Below, one piece after another: positions 31,793 to 40,035 of a stretch of DNA of 64,000 nt (position 1 is the first letter of the stretch; every line of letters begins with the position of its first letter). The stretch is from Oscillospiraceae bacterium (GTDB lineage Bacteria; Bacillota; Clostridia; Saccharofermentanales; Saccharofermentanaceae), in contig CACZGS010000004.1 of the NCBI GenBank assembly GCA_902780785.1, forward strand, positions 62,001 through 126,000, given 5' to 3'. The translations under genes and the position numbers were made by a program. The notes under the pieces are model-generated. The model was not told the DNA's origin. It saw only the letters and a list, made by a program, of their open reading frames with translations, and did no database searches.

Positions 31793-31827
31793 CTTTTTCG
31801 GAATTATTAGGAAAGGAAAATCCAACT

Positions 31828-32826
31828 ATGGCAAACATTAAGACAATACCAAATGAAGCCACACTTAAGACGGCTAACAGGATCAAGAACATTGTCCTGG
31901 CATCGGTCATTGCCCTGTTCGTTATTATCTGCGTTTGCAGATGCTTTTATTCAGTTGACGAGCAGCACAATGCGATAGTCACCCAGTTCGGTTCTATCGT
32001 TAAGGTCGATACTGCAGGCTTCTATTTCAAGGCACCCTGGCAGTCAGTAAGAAAGGTTGACATGACAACTCATGGCACCGGGATAGGCTATACGGTCACT
32101 GCGAACGGCCAGAACATCACGGATACCGATAACGGCATCATGATCACTTCTGACTTCAACCTCTTAAACATCGACTTCTATCTTGAATACAGAGTCTCAG
32201 ATCCTATTGCATATGTTTATGCATCACGCAGTCCGGAAATGACTCTCTCAAACATCACGATGGCCAACATCAGAACAGTAGTATCCAACTATACGGTCGA
32301 TGAGGCAATGACTACAGCCAAGGGTCAGATCCAGGCAGATGTAAAGGCAGCCATCTTAAGCGAGCTTGAGAGGACTGATATCGGACTTACCGTAGTCAAC
32401 ATCACCATCCAGGATTCAGAACCTCCTACGCCTGAGATCATCGCGGCATTCAAGTCCGTCGAGAATGCAAAGCAGGGCGCTGACACCGCCATGAACAAGG
32501 CTCTCGAGTACAAGAACAACCAGCTTCCTAATTCACAGGCAGAGGCAGACTCCATCATTCAGGCTGCTGAAGCCGACAAGGCTGCAAGGATCGCTGAGGC
32601 TAACGGTCAGGTCGAAAGATTCAACAAGATCTACGAAGAATATAAGCAGTTCCCCTTCGTTACCAAGAGAAGACTGTTCTACGAGAGACTCGAATCCGTA
32701 TTGCCTAACTGCAAGGTCATCATCACGGACGGCAGCACTTCGACAGTTTACCCTCTCGACTCTTTTACCAAAGCAGATCCTGCTACTTCAGCACCTGCTA
32801 ACACTGATAACAACGGAGGTAATTGA
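31828..32826 (+). CDS. hflK: HflK-like SPFH/prohibitin-family membrane protein
   Basis: A 332-residue protein with one N-terminal membrane helix (about 23-43), then an SPFH domain (YSVDEQHNAIVTQFG, TAGFYFKAPW, YRVSDPIAYVY) and a helical, Ala/Glu-rich coiled-coil region at about 210-285. SPFH pairs form large membrane-bound rings and in E. coli regulate the FtsH protease. The C-terminal tail is polar. Its stop overlaps the hflC-like start by 4 nt, so both are made together. The exact partner in Clostridia is not established. Confidence 0.85.
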   Translation: MANIKTIPNEATLKTANRIKNIVLASVIALFVIICVCRCFYSVDEQHNAIVTQFGSIVKVDTAGFYFKAPWQSVRKVDMTTHGTGIGYTVTANGQNITDTDNGIMITSDFNLLNIDFYLEYRVSDPIAYVYASRSPEMTLSNITMANIRTVVSNYTVDEAMTTAKGQIQADVKAAILSELERTDIGLTVVNITIQDSEPPTPEIIAAFKSVENAKQGADTAMNKALEYKNNQLPNSQAEADSIIQAAEADKAARIAEANGQVERFNKIYEEYKQFPFVTKRRLFYERLESVLPNCKVIITDGSTSTVYPLDSFTKADPATSAPANTDNNGGN

Positions 32827-33701
32827 TCATGAAAAAGAAAATATCTATATCAATTCTGATACTTATTGCATTGATCGCCGGTGTTATCGTTGCCGGTTCA
32901 GCAGTATTCACTGTGCATCCCAATGAAGCAGCTATCGTAGTAAGACTCGGTAAGGCAAAAGCAACTGTAACAGAGACCGGACTTCATGCTCACGCTCCGT
33001 TTATCGAAGACACGGTATCGATCTACACCGGAAAGATGCTCTACGACATTCCGGCATCTGACGTCATCACTTCTGATAAGAAGTCCATGATCGCAGACAA
33101 CTACGTTATCTGGAGAGTTACAGATCCGGTAAAGTACTATCAGACACTGGGCGGTCTTCAGAACAGAGCTGAGGAGAGGATCGAAGCAGCAGTATATAAC
33201 GCTACCAAGAACACCATTTCTTCAATGACACAGGATGAGATCATCGCAGCAAGAGGAAATACTCTTACAAATGCGATCACGACCACATCCAATACTGACA
33301 TTGACCAGTACGGCATCACGATCGAGATCGCTGAGATCAAGGCTCTCGACCTCCCTGATGACAACAAGGCTGCTGTTTACAGCAGAATGATCTCCGAGAG
33401 AGAGAACATCGCTGCAGGCTACACGGCACAGGGTAACGCAGAAGCTCAGAAAGTAAAGAATGACACCGATAAGCAGGTCTCGATCAACATTGCTGACGCC
33501 AAGGCAAAAGCTGCTGTCATCAGAGCACAGGGCGAAGCCGAATACATGAAGATCCTCTCTGCTGCATACAACGATCCTGACAAGGCAGCATTCTACAACT
33601 ACTTAAGAGGACTGGACTCCATGGAGGCTCTTGCCAAATCCAAGGCTGTCATCATCCTCGATAAGGATTCAGAATACGCCAAGATCCTTTACGGACAGTA
33701 A
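32823..33701 (+). CDS. hflC: HflC-like SPFH/prohibitin-family membrane protein
   Basis: A 292-residue partner of the preceding gene: an N-terminal membrane helix (about 7-27), then an SPFH domain starting FTVHPNEAAIVVRLGKAK, with RVTDPVKYYQTLGG and SMTQDEIIAARG. A coiled-coil region follows (IADAKAKAAVIRAQGEAEYMK), then LDSMEALAKSKAVIILDKDSE, a classic HflC ending. It probably makes hetero-oligomers with HflK. The terminator at 33724-33758 closes this two-gene operon. Confidence 0.88.
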   Translation: MIMKKKISISILILIALIAGVIVAGSAVFTVHPNEAAIVVRLGKAKATVTETGLHAHAPFIEDTVSIYTGKMLYDIPASDVITSDKKSMIADNYVIWRVTDPVKYYQTLGGLQNRAEERIEAAVYNATKNTISSMTQDEIIAARGNTLTNAITTTSNTDIDQYGITIEIAEIKALDLPDDNKAAVYSRMISERENIAAGYTAQGNAEAQKVKNDTDKQVSINIADAKAKAAVIRAQGEAEYMKILSAAYNDPDKAAFYNYLRGLDSMEALAKSKAVIILDKDSEYAKILYGQ

Positions 33702-33723
33702 GTTTTTCTGAAACAGCGAAAAC

Positions 33724-33758
33724 AAAAAGCCTCTGCAATTTTGCTGCAGAGGCTTTTT
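33724..33758. terminator. Bidirectional terminator between hflC and the XRE-AbrB gene
   Basis: AAAAAGCCTCTGCA (33724-33737) pairs perfectly with TGCAGAGGCTTTTT (33745-33758). It serves the plus-strand hflC and probably also the minus-strand regulator ending at 33770. Confidence 0.92.
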
Positions 33759-33769
33759 TATTGCTAGTC

Positions 33770-34192
33770 TTATGCTTTTCGAGCGTTCCGTAAGAGATCC
33801 AGAAGACCTTTCTCCTTTATTATCGCCAGGCCCTGACCTTCATCGCCGAGCACCAGAAGCCTGTCGCCGGGGTTAATGTCGAAGATCTTTCTGGCCTTTG
33901 CGGGAAGAACTATCTGGCCCTTGTCACCTACTTTTACGATGCCGAAGATGTGCTTTCCCTTTGGCGGCACAGCAAGGCCCATGCTCTCATTGCTTTGGGA
34001 ATCGTAATTCAGAAGATCGTCGATCGATACGCCGAAAACATCTGCAATCAGCTTGCATTTCTCAATGTCAGGCAAAGATTCGCCGGTCTCGTATTTTGAG
34101 AGCGTCTGCCTTGAGACACCGATCTTATCGGCCAGTTCCTCCTGTGACAAGTCGTGGATCTTTCTTAGTTCGACGAGATTATCCTTGAACAT
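33770..34192 (-). CDS. XRE-AbrB fusion transcriptional regulator
   Basis: A 140-residue protein joining two DNA-binding folds. Residues about 5-60 form an XRE helix-turn-helix (LRKIHDLSQEELADKIG, SRQTLSKYETGESLPD). Residues about 85-128 form a SpoVT/AbrB swapped-hairpin domain (GIVKVGDKGQIVLPAKARKI, NPGDRLLVLGDEG). Such fusions occur in Bacillota and probably bind DNA as oligomers. It overlaps the acyltransferase gene upstream by 14 nt, and AAGGAG sits before ATG at 34192, so it is co-expressed with it. The target genes are unknown. Confidence 0.9.
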   Translation of the reverse strand: MFKDNLVELRKIHDLSQEELADKIGVSRQTLSKYETGESLPDIEKCKLIADVFGVSIDDLLNYDSQSNESMGLAVPPKGKHIFGIVKVGDKGQIVLPAKARKIFDINPGDRLLVLGDEGQGLAIIKEKGLLDLLRNARKA

Positions 34193-35261
34193 TTTTCTTC
34201 TCCTTCTTTTTAGTGATTCCCAATACTGCCCACCTGTAAACAGGTATTCTCGAGATTACAAAATACAGTGCGTATGCCAGAGCAAATCCTGCTATGGCGC
34301 TTAAGAGATATGCTGCCCATGCAGGTATCAGGCCGGGCTTTGCAAGGTAGAGAGCAACCGCCGAGATTCCAAGATAATGGAATACATAAAGGCCCCAGCT
34401 GTGTGAGCTCATCCACTTCGTAAACTTTGTCTCAAAGTCAAAGAATTTAGCAAATCCGCCGATCATGGCAAGCGATCCGAACCATGCATAGAGCAGGAAC
34501 AGGGGCGATCTGTATACCGGATTGTCGGCATAGTTCTGGCCGAAATAAACGATGCAGAATGCGATGCAAAGACCAACTGCGATAACTGCGAAAAGCCAGA
34601 AGTATTTCTTCGTAACTTCGATTACCTCATCGTGTGAGAATACGAAGTATCCCAAAAGGAATCCGAGGAAATAAAGTCCGAATCTGTAGGTGACGATAAC
34701 GGGCGTATTGAGGATCTGTCCTGCACCGTAAATAAGTGCCGCAATAAGGATCAATACCCAGAAAGGAGTCTTCCTGCATACATTCCAGAAGCGGTCCTTA
34801 TCGATCTTCTTTATAAGTACGATAACAAGAGAGAAGATCCAGAGCATCTGCAGATACCAGAGAACTCCGATACCGCTTAAGATGCATGCGATAACCTGTA
34901 CTACAAGAGGCATGTCTGTGGCACCTGATAACGATATGTTGATCCATCCCTGGATAAACTGGAATGCGATAAGTCCGACCGTAACAGGAATAAGCAGCTT
35001 TGTCGTTCTGCTCTTAATGAATTCCTTGCCGGTATGCTTATCCAGTGCATATCTTGCGCTTGCTCCCGATACGATAAAGAGGAGCAGCATGAACCACGGA
35101 TAAACGATGTATTGATATAAGTCGTAGTACTGTACATCAAGGTTCGTTATCTTGCCGAGAGTTCCTGCTATGCCTTCGGCATTATACATATAAAACACAT
35201 GATAAAGAACGACCAGTACGACCGTTACCCATCTTAAGTTGTCTAAATATGACTTTCTCAT
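34179..35261 (-). CDS. Acyltransferase-3 family membrane protein
   Basis: A 360-residue protein with about ten membrane segments. The N-terminal MRKSYLDNLRWVTVVLVVLYHVFYM contains the His of the acyltransferase-3 (OafA/YrhL) family active site; FIVSGASARYALDKHTGKEFIKSR is the second family block. It likely transfers an acyl group (for example acetyl or succinyl) to an envelope sugar polymer or other surface molecule. The acceptor is unknown. It is followed by the overlapping XRE-AbrB gene. ATG at 35261 follows AAGGTGG. Confidence 0.83.
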   Translation of the reverse strand: MRKSYLDNLRWVTVVLVVLYHVFYMYNAEGIAGTLGKITNLDVQYYDLYQYIVYPWFMLLLFIVSGASARYALDKHTGKEFIKSRTTKLLIPVTVGLIAFQFIQGWINISLSGATDMPLVVQVIACILSGIGVLWYLQMLWIFSLVIVLIKKIDKDRFWNVCRKTPFWVLILIAALIYGAGQILNTPVIVTYRFGLYFLGFLLGYFVFSHDEVIEVTKKYFWLFAVIAVGLCIAFCIVYFGQNYADNPVYRSPLFLLYAWFGSLAMIGGFAKFFDFETKFTKWMSSHSWGLYVFHYLGISAVALYLAKPGLIPAWAAYLLSAIAGFALAYALYFVISRIPVYRWAVLGITKKKEKKNVQG

Positions 35262-35319
35262 AAATCTACCACCTTTGCCCTTATTTTTAACATTATTTTA
35301 CGGAGCCCGCAAATGGAAA

Positions 35320-35348
35320 GCCACCAACTGCAATTAACAGCCGGTGGC
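35320..35348. terminator. Terminator after the FMN oxidoreductase gene
   Basis: GCCACCAACTG (35320-35330) can pair with CAGCCGGTGGC (35338-35348); in the minus-strand RNA the two mismatches become G-U pairs. It is followed by TTTCCATTT. It lies 33 nt after the stop at 35381. Confidence 0.6.
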
Positions 35349-35380
35349 ATTTTCTGTTAAAAAACGTGGCAAAAGGGATA

Positions 35381-36277
35381 TTAGTTAAACCACAGTGCCG
35401 AATCGTCTATATCAGAGACTTTGGCAAAGCCTGTGTTGCTCATGATGTATCTTAATTCGTTCTGCACCTTGGTAAGGTAAGCTTCAACTCCGGCGGCTCC
35501 GTCCTTTTCAAGATAAGGCAGCATCGATCTTCCGACAGCCGCAGCATCCGCACCGAGCGCGATTGCTTTATATACATCTGCGCCGCTCTCGATACTGCAG
35601 TCAACGATTATCTTTACGTCTTTACCTTCCAAAGCTTCCCTGATCTCAGGAAGGACCATCATGGGCGGAACGGCATAAGGCATCCTGCCGTGATGGTGGC
35701 TTACTACTATCGCTTTCGCGCCTATATCGGCACAGACAAGCGCATCCCTGACGCTTAAGACTCCCTTAACAACAAACGGAAGATTTGTCGACTCGACATA
35801 TGAACGGAGCATATCCGCAGTCTGCACAGCCATCTTCTCGCCTACGCAGATATCAACACCGGTCTCACCGAAGATGTGATCAATATCCATGCCGATACCG
35901 AATGCACCTACGGACTCCGCATACTGCATCTGATCTCTTACCTTGCCGTTGTCAGCATAAGGCTTTACGATGCGGATGGTTTTCGCGCCCGTTGCAACGA
36001 TCTTAGCGAACATGTCATTCTCCATCATGCCGCAGAAGTTTAAGATATTCGCATTTTTCGCAGCAATCGAATACTCTTCCAGGCCGGTTAATTCCCTTCC
36101 GTTGTAATTCTTAAGGTGCGAGAAAGCAGGCATCATTACAGGGCTGCTGAAGGTCTCGCCTAAGAATTCTGTCTCTGTCGAAGCCACTACGGAATCAATG
36201 ATCTTCTCTTCGATCAGGATCGAATCCATATACTTTTGGGTAATGATATTAGCGTCAGATTCCCTACTGTATTCCAT
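35381..36277 (-). CDS. FMN-dependent alpha-hydroxy-acid oxidoreductase
   Basis: A 298-residue TIM-barrel flavoprotein of the lactate oxidase/dehydrogenase (FMN_dh) family. FLGETFSSPVMMPAFSHL starts the core, VKGVLSVRDA has the FMN-binding Lys, and DCSIESGADVYKAIALGADAAAVGR binds the FMN phosphate. The catalytic His-Arg motif, usually SNHGGRQ, reads SHHHGRMPYAVPP, keeping the His and Arg but altering the neighbours. It is shorter than standard family members (about 350-400). The start overlaps the TIM-barrel epimerase gene by 14 nt, so the two probably act in one sugar-acid or hydroxy-acid pathway. The substrate is unknown. Confidence 0.82.
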   Translation of the reverse strand: MEYSRESDANIITQKYMDSILIEEKIIDSVVASTETEFLGETFSSPVMMPAFSHLKNYNGRELTGLEEYSIAAKNANILNFCGMMENDMFAKIVATGAKTIRIVKPYADNGKVRDQMQYAESVGAFGIGMDIDHIFGETGVDICVGEKMAVQTADMLRSYVESTNLPFVVKGVLSVRDALVCADIGAKAIVVSHHHGRMPYAVPPMMVLPEIREALEGKDVKIIVDCSIESGADVYKAIALGADAAAVGRSMLPYLEKDGAAGVEAYLTKVQNELRYIMSNTGFAKVSDIDDSALWFN

Positions 36278-37088
36278 CTAAGACCTCCTTGAGATAACCC
36301 GTGTATTTGATATATTCCTCGTCTGTATTAAGGTGCTCTAAGATCACCGGCATGTCAGGATCTATCGAGCTCATCTTCTGCGCATAATACCGGAGCGGGA
36401 ACTCGCCTTTGCCCGGCGCGCACTCTTCGAGCTGGAAAGTGTATTCTTCTTTAAGATGAACGTCCTTTATGTGGCAGCTCCTGATCTTATTTCCAAGTTT
36501 CCAGGTGACTTCATCGATAAACTCTTCAGGATTGAAATACCTGCCGGCGGAATTAGTCATGTTAATGATGTCCATATGAACCGCAAAACGGTCCCTGTCC
36601 ACCATCTCGATCAGCTTAAGATATTCGTCAGGTCCGGTCGGGATCATCCACGGCATGGGTTCCAATGTAAAATACGTATTCTTAACATCGGCCGTATCAA
36701 TGATCTCCTGCACCATGCACACGGTCTCTTTCCACGCATTTTCAGAGAAATTCTCCTTATAATGGCCGTCCCATCTGGGGCCGAAAGCTCCTGCAACATT
36801 TACGGCACAGCGCGCACCAAGGAAGTCGGCAAGCCTTAGCTGGCCTATGCAGTAATCCATGTTCTTCCTGCGCTCAGCGCTGTCTGCTTCCAATGCATTT
36901 CTCCAGATGCCGACTTCCGCGATCAGGAGATCACTGGCCTTCGCGGCGTCACGGTATGCGATTATCTTATCTTCGGGATCGTTGCAATTAAGAGGAAAGT
37001 TTACGCATCTTAATCCTAACTTTACATGGTTCTCAGCCCATTCTTCGGGCGAATCATGCTTTAGCGGTGATGAAGTGCCAAGTCTCAT
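36264..37088 (-). CDS. Sugar phosphate isomerase/epimerase-like TIM-barrel protein
   Basis: A 274-residue protein of the xylose-isomerase-like barrel superfamily (AP endonuclease 2 clan). Conserved acidic and His ligands likely bind a metal: FTLEPMPWMIP (Glu), VHMDIINMTN (His, Asp), SCHIKDVHL (His, Asp) and VILEHLNTDEE (Glu). ATG at 37088 follows AAAGGAG, which makes it preferable to a codon 36 nt upstream. The gene precedes and overlaps the FMN oxidoreductase, suggesting a two-step pathway such as epimerisation followed by oxidation of a sugar acid. The substrate is unassigned. Confidence 0.8.
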   Translation of the reverse strand: MRLGTSSPLKHDSPEEWAENHVKLGLRCVNFPLNCNDPEDKIIAYRDAAKASDLLIAEVGIWRNALEADSAERRKNMDYCIGQLRLADFLGARCAVNVAGAFGPRWDGHYKENFSENAWKETVCMVQEIIDTADVKNTYFTLEPMPWMIPTGPDEYLKLIEMVDRDRFAVHMDIINMTNSAGRYFNPEEFIDEVTWKLGNKIRSCHIKDVHLKEEYTFQLEECAPGKGEFPLRYYAQKMSSIDPDMPVILEHLNTDEEYIKYTGYLKEVLDGIQ

Positions 37089-37274
37089 AGGGTAGTCTCC
37101 TTTAAGCTTTTCCAAGCTCTTCAAGGGTTTGCCGGATCAGTCGATAATTCAGTGTAACATCTAATCGGACATACCTGAACCAGAACAATGGCTTTCATGT
37201 TCTTTTTTCAATAATTAATGCCTGGTCATGGACCTTTTCTGACGATCTTTTATTGATTTTTCATTCCCGCTCTT

Positions 37275-37928
37275 TTACATAAGATCTGCCACCCAAAAGA
37301 CCGCTGCTGCCAATACAAAAAGCGCTATGAAAAGATAGTGGAATTCTTCATGTTTCTTCAGGAGTTTCCATAACAGAAACACTATTGTGCCTGTTATGAT
37401 TACGGTCAACAAAAGGCCAATGACGCTCTTTATCGTGTATTCTCTCTTTTGCGCAGCTTCTTTTGCCCTAGACTCATCAATGTCTTTGGTTATCTCTTCC
37501 GGGTTTTCGATCCAATCCAACGAAATTCCGCCCCATAAAGTATATACTCCGCTGTCACATTCATAGAAAGTGGTGGAGATATAGGCAGGCTCTTCGGGAT
37601 AGTTTTCCATGCTTACAATTGCCACTTCAAGTTTCGAACCGGGCGGCACCCGCAACTTTGTACCGTCGCTATACTGCTTAGTAGTGTTGTTGTAGTAATC
37701 GGTAAAATTAATACCCTTCTTGGTAACAACGTATCGTTCATCGCAGTCATAATCGTACCAGCTGTTCGGGATACTATGCATCCGGAGCTCGAAAAAGTTT
37801 TTCAGGAACAGGAAAGCAAAAGGAACGCTTCCTACAAGGATCGATTCCAGGATCACGGCATATATCAATGCCGGATTCTTCAACCGTCCTGAAGGTTTAA
37901 AAGAGAATAATTTACTGATCTTGCCCAT
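37275..37928 (-). CDS. Membrane protein of unknown function
   Basis: A 217-residue protein with a membrane helix at about 22-43 and a C-terminal pair of helices at about 165-185 and 192-215. Between them is an extracellular beta-rich domain (YVVTKKGINFTDYYNN, PPGSKLEVAIVSMENY, DSGVYTLWGGISLD). I recognise no family. It begins 4 nt after the stop of the gene at 37933-38907. The longer frame from 37994 would overlap that gene by 62 nt, so the start at 37928 is preferred, though its ribosome site is weak. The two genes probably work together. Confidence 0.6.
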   Translation of the reverse strand: MGKISKLFSFKPSGRLKNPALIYAVILESILVGSVPFAFLFLKNFFELRMHSIPNSWYDYDCDERYVVTKKGINFTDYYNNTTKQYSDGTKLRVPPGSKLEVAIVSMENYPEEPAYISTTFYECDSGVYTLWGGISLDWIENPEEITKDIDESRAKEAAQKREYTIKSVIGLLLTVIITGTIVFLLWKLLKKHEEFHYLFIALFVLAAAVFWVADLM

Positions 37929-37932
37929 ATTC

Positions 37933-38907
37933 TTATACCCATGACTCAATGCAAAGCGGACCCATCTTATATTCTTCTCCACCCCACTCAACAACTGTAA
38001 AGCCTTTTCGCCCGGGAGGATTGACCGATGTCAGATCCTGTGGCCTGATACTGACTTGTCTGTCCGTTGAATACCAAAGCATATTGACCCTGATGACAGT
38101 ATCCGGCTTTGGCGAGATGCTGAGGGATGCGACATCCTCGTAAGCCTTTGTCTGGAAAGTGATGACGTTGTACTTGTTCCCGATCATCAGAGGAAGCCAG
38201 TATGTGATAAAGTCATCAGCCTCCTTGTCATTCAGGCCAAGTTCTGCGAGTGCGGTCTCCAGGAACTTTGCGGTGTCCTCACCTTTCACGCAGAAGCCCT
38301 TGCTCAGATCAGGCTTGATATTGATATCGCCTTCCCAATACAAGTAGGAATATTTCCTGCCATTCTTATCAGTAAGCGTCCCATCAGGATCTGCGGTTAC
38401 CGTCCAGCCTTCAGCTAAGTCGTAATCGGGATACGTTACCGTCAGTTTTCCGTCCAGATCGAGTTTGACGTCTACTTCAGTCCTGCTCTCGGGATACAGG
38501 TAGATGACGGGCTTATGGGCCCTGCTCAGAAAGTAGTTCAATCCGAATAAGAGGGTGACAAACTGCAAAACTACACCCAGAACATAGAAGAGCACATGTT
38601 TGACTTTTCTCTCGCCCAGGATTACCGCTTCAATAATACGATACAAGGCTATCAGTCTGGGGATCGTAAAAATGTTCAGATATGCTGATATGATCGCGTA
38701 GCTGATGATCATCCCGGGGTAATGCACGAGCTCATAAAACAATTCTTTGAAAAATCCAAGAAAGCCATAACCGCTCGTGATCATGCCGATGATCGCTAAG
38801 TAAACCAGGAAAAACAGGTTGATGCCGTGAATGATTATGATGGTCTTCCAAACCTTAAGCGAATGTAATTTTTTGTTTCTAAATTCCTCAAATTCCGTAT
38901 GTTCCAT
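37933..38907 (-). CDS. Membrane protein with KPVIYLYP domain
   Basis: A 324-residue protein. The first half has four membrane helices at about 18-45, 55-80, 85-100 and 105-128. The second half is an outside domain beginning KPVIYLYPE, followed by a beta-rich segment (VDVKLDLDGKLTVTYPDYD, GWTVTADPDGTL, YSYLYWEG). The KPVIYLYP motif occurs in many uncharacterised bacterial proteins, mostly exported; no activity is known to me. Here it is tied to a membrane anchor. ATG at 38907 follows AGGAGGTGAC. It is followed at once by the gene at 37275. Confidence 0.65.
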   Translation of the reverse strand: MEHTEFEEFRNKKLHSLKVWKTIIIIHGINLFFLVYLAIIGMITSGYGFLGFFKELFYELVHYPGMIISYAIISAYLNIFTIPRLIALYRIIEAVILGERKVKHVLFYVLGVVLQFVTLLFGLNYFLSRAHKPVIYLYPESRTEVDVKLDLDGKLTVTYPDYDLAEGWTVTADPDGTLTDKNGRKYSYLYWEGDINIKPDLSKGFCVKGEDTAKFLETALAELGLNDKEADDFITYWLPLMIGNKYNVITFQTKAYEDVASLSISPKPDTVIRVNMLWYSTDRQVSIRPQDLTSVNPPGRKGFTVVEWGGEEYKMGPLCIESWV

Positions 38908-38921
38908 ATTGTCACCTCCTG

Positions 38922-38947
38922 AAAAAAGGCCGGGTTAACCTAAGGCC
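38922..38947 (-). terminator. Terminator after the XRE membrane regulator gene
   Basis: GGCC (38928-38931) and GGCC (38944-38947) enclose the palindrome GGTTAACC (38933-38940), followed on the minus strand by six T. It separates the regulator gene from the KPVIYLYP gene. Confidence 0.5.
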
Positions 38948-38989
38948 ATTAGGCCCTATTGCAAAAACGACTTGATTTTGTCCGTTCAG

Positions 38990-39889
38990 TTATTCTTTTT
39001 TCTGAGAAATAGACCTTATACGCGTGCCGATCGCGATGACTATCCCGTAGAAGACGCAGAGCGCTTCATTAAGCGGCATCGCGAAAAGAATCATCTCGGG
39101 TATTACAAATGCTTCAGAATAAGCCCCTGCGAATACCAGGTATCCGTTCAAATTAAGCAGCAAAAGGACTCCTGCGGACAGTATATACATAAACAGACTG
39201 ACCATCCTGCCTGATATCAGGAATCTGTATACAAAATACGCAAGAAGGAAGCTCAGGCCCGCGCAGACCATTGAACAAAGGGCGAATATTATCCCGTATT
39301 CTGAAATGGCCGGTTTTGTTACCGGATTTACTGCAATGCGGCTCTCAAAACCGAGCAATACAAGGATGAGATTGGCAAGACCCCTGTAGATAAAGAAAAT
39401 GACACCCAGGATACCGGTCTTCCCAATCGGGAGTTCCTTCCGTATAGTCTTTATCATGGACGATATCAGCATGAGCGCGAAAAATGCACTGAACAGAACG
39501 TCTATTATCGAAAGAAACGGGAAATACCAATGATCTGCAGTGAACATTTTGTCTACGACGCAGTCCCTGAGCCACCAGCACGAAAAGAACAGATTGCCAA
39601 GGCTGATCGCGACGCAAAGGGCGATTACCATTGTCTCGATCTTTCCGGCAACCCTTCCGTATGCTTTAGACCGCTGTTCAATATGCATTGCCCTGTCATC
39701 AGCCATCAAGGTATCAATGGTCGTTTCCAGGATGTCGGCAAGATTCTTTGCCGTGACGAGATCGGGATAGCGGGATCCGCCTTCCCATCTTGAGACTGTC
39801 TGTCTTGTCACGAAAAGAAGATCTGCCAGATTCTGCTGGGTCATCCCCTTTGCTTCTCTCAACTCTTTTATCTTTTCGCCAAAATCCAT
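38990..39889 (-). CDS. XRE regulator with membrane domain
   Basis: A 299-residue protein. An N-terminal helix-turn-helix at about 4-58 (IKELREAKGMTQQNLADLLF, TRQTVSRWEGGSRYPD) is joined to about six membrane helices at about 85-110, 130-150, 165-185, 210-235, 245-262 and 270-290. Such membrane-bound XRE proteins are common in Clostridia and may sense envelope signals directly. ATG at 39889 follows a strong AGGAGGTG. TACCA-TTT-TGGTA at 39974-39986 and TATAAT at 39944-39949 lie upstream and could be its operator and -10 box. Confidence 0.85.
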   Translation of the reverse strand: MDFGEKIKELREAKGMTQQNLADLLFVTRQTVSRWEGGSRYPDLVTAKNLADILETTIDTLMADDRAMHIEQRSKAYGRVAGKIETMVIALCVAISLGNLFFSCWWLRDCVVDKMFTADHWYFPFLSIIDVLFSAFFALMLISSMIKTIRKELPIGKTGILGVIFFIYRGLANLILVLLGFESRIAVNPVTKPAISEYGIIFALCSMVCAGLSFLLAYFVYRFLISGRMVSLFMYILSAGVLLLLNLNGYLVFAGAYSEAFVIPEMILFAMPLNEALCVFYGIVIAIGTRIRSISQKKE

Positions 39890-39943
39890 AAAGAGCACCT
39901 CCTGCATCCGTTTGGTGTCTTCAGTGTGCCTTCATCTGTATGG

Positions 39944-39986
39944 ATTATAAAGCACCGTATTGGTTTTTGGGCGTACCATTTTGGTA
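39944..39986 (-). promoter_or_regulatory. Promoter and possible operator of the XRE membrane regulator
   Basis: TATAAT (minus strand, 39944-39949) is a -10 box. A 13-nt palindrome, TACCA-TTT-TGGTA (39974-39986), lies 24 nt upstream of it, near the -35 position. A half-site-like ACCAAT is in between. Autoregulation is inferred. Confidence 0.4.
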
Positions 39987-40035
39987 ACACCCTTAGTTTT
40001 AAAGGCTTTCGTGATTGCCTTCATCATATCCTAAT

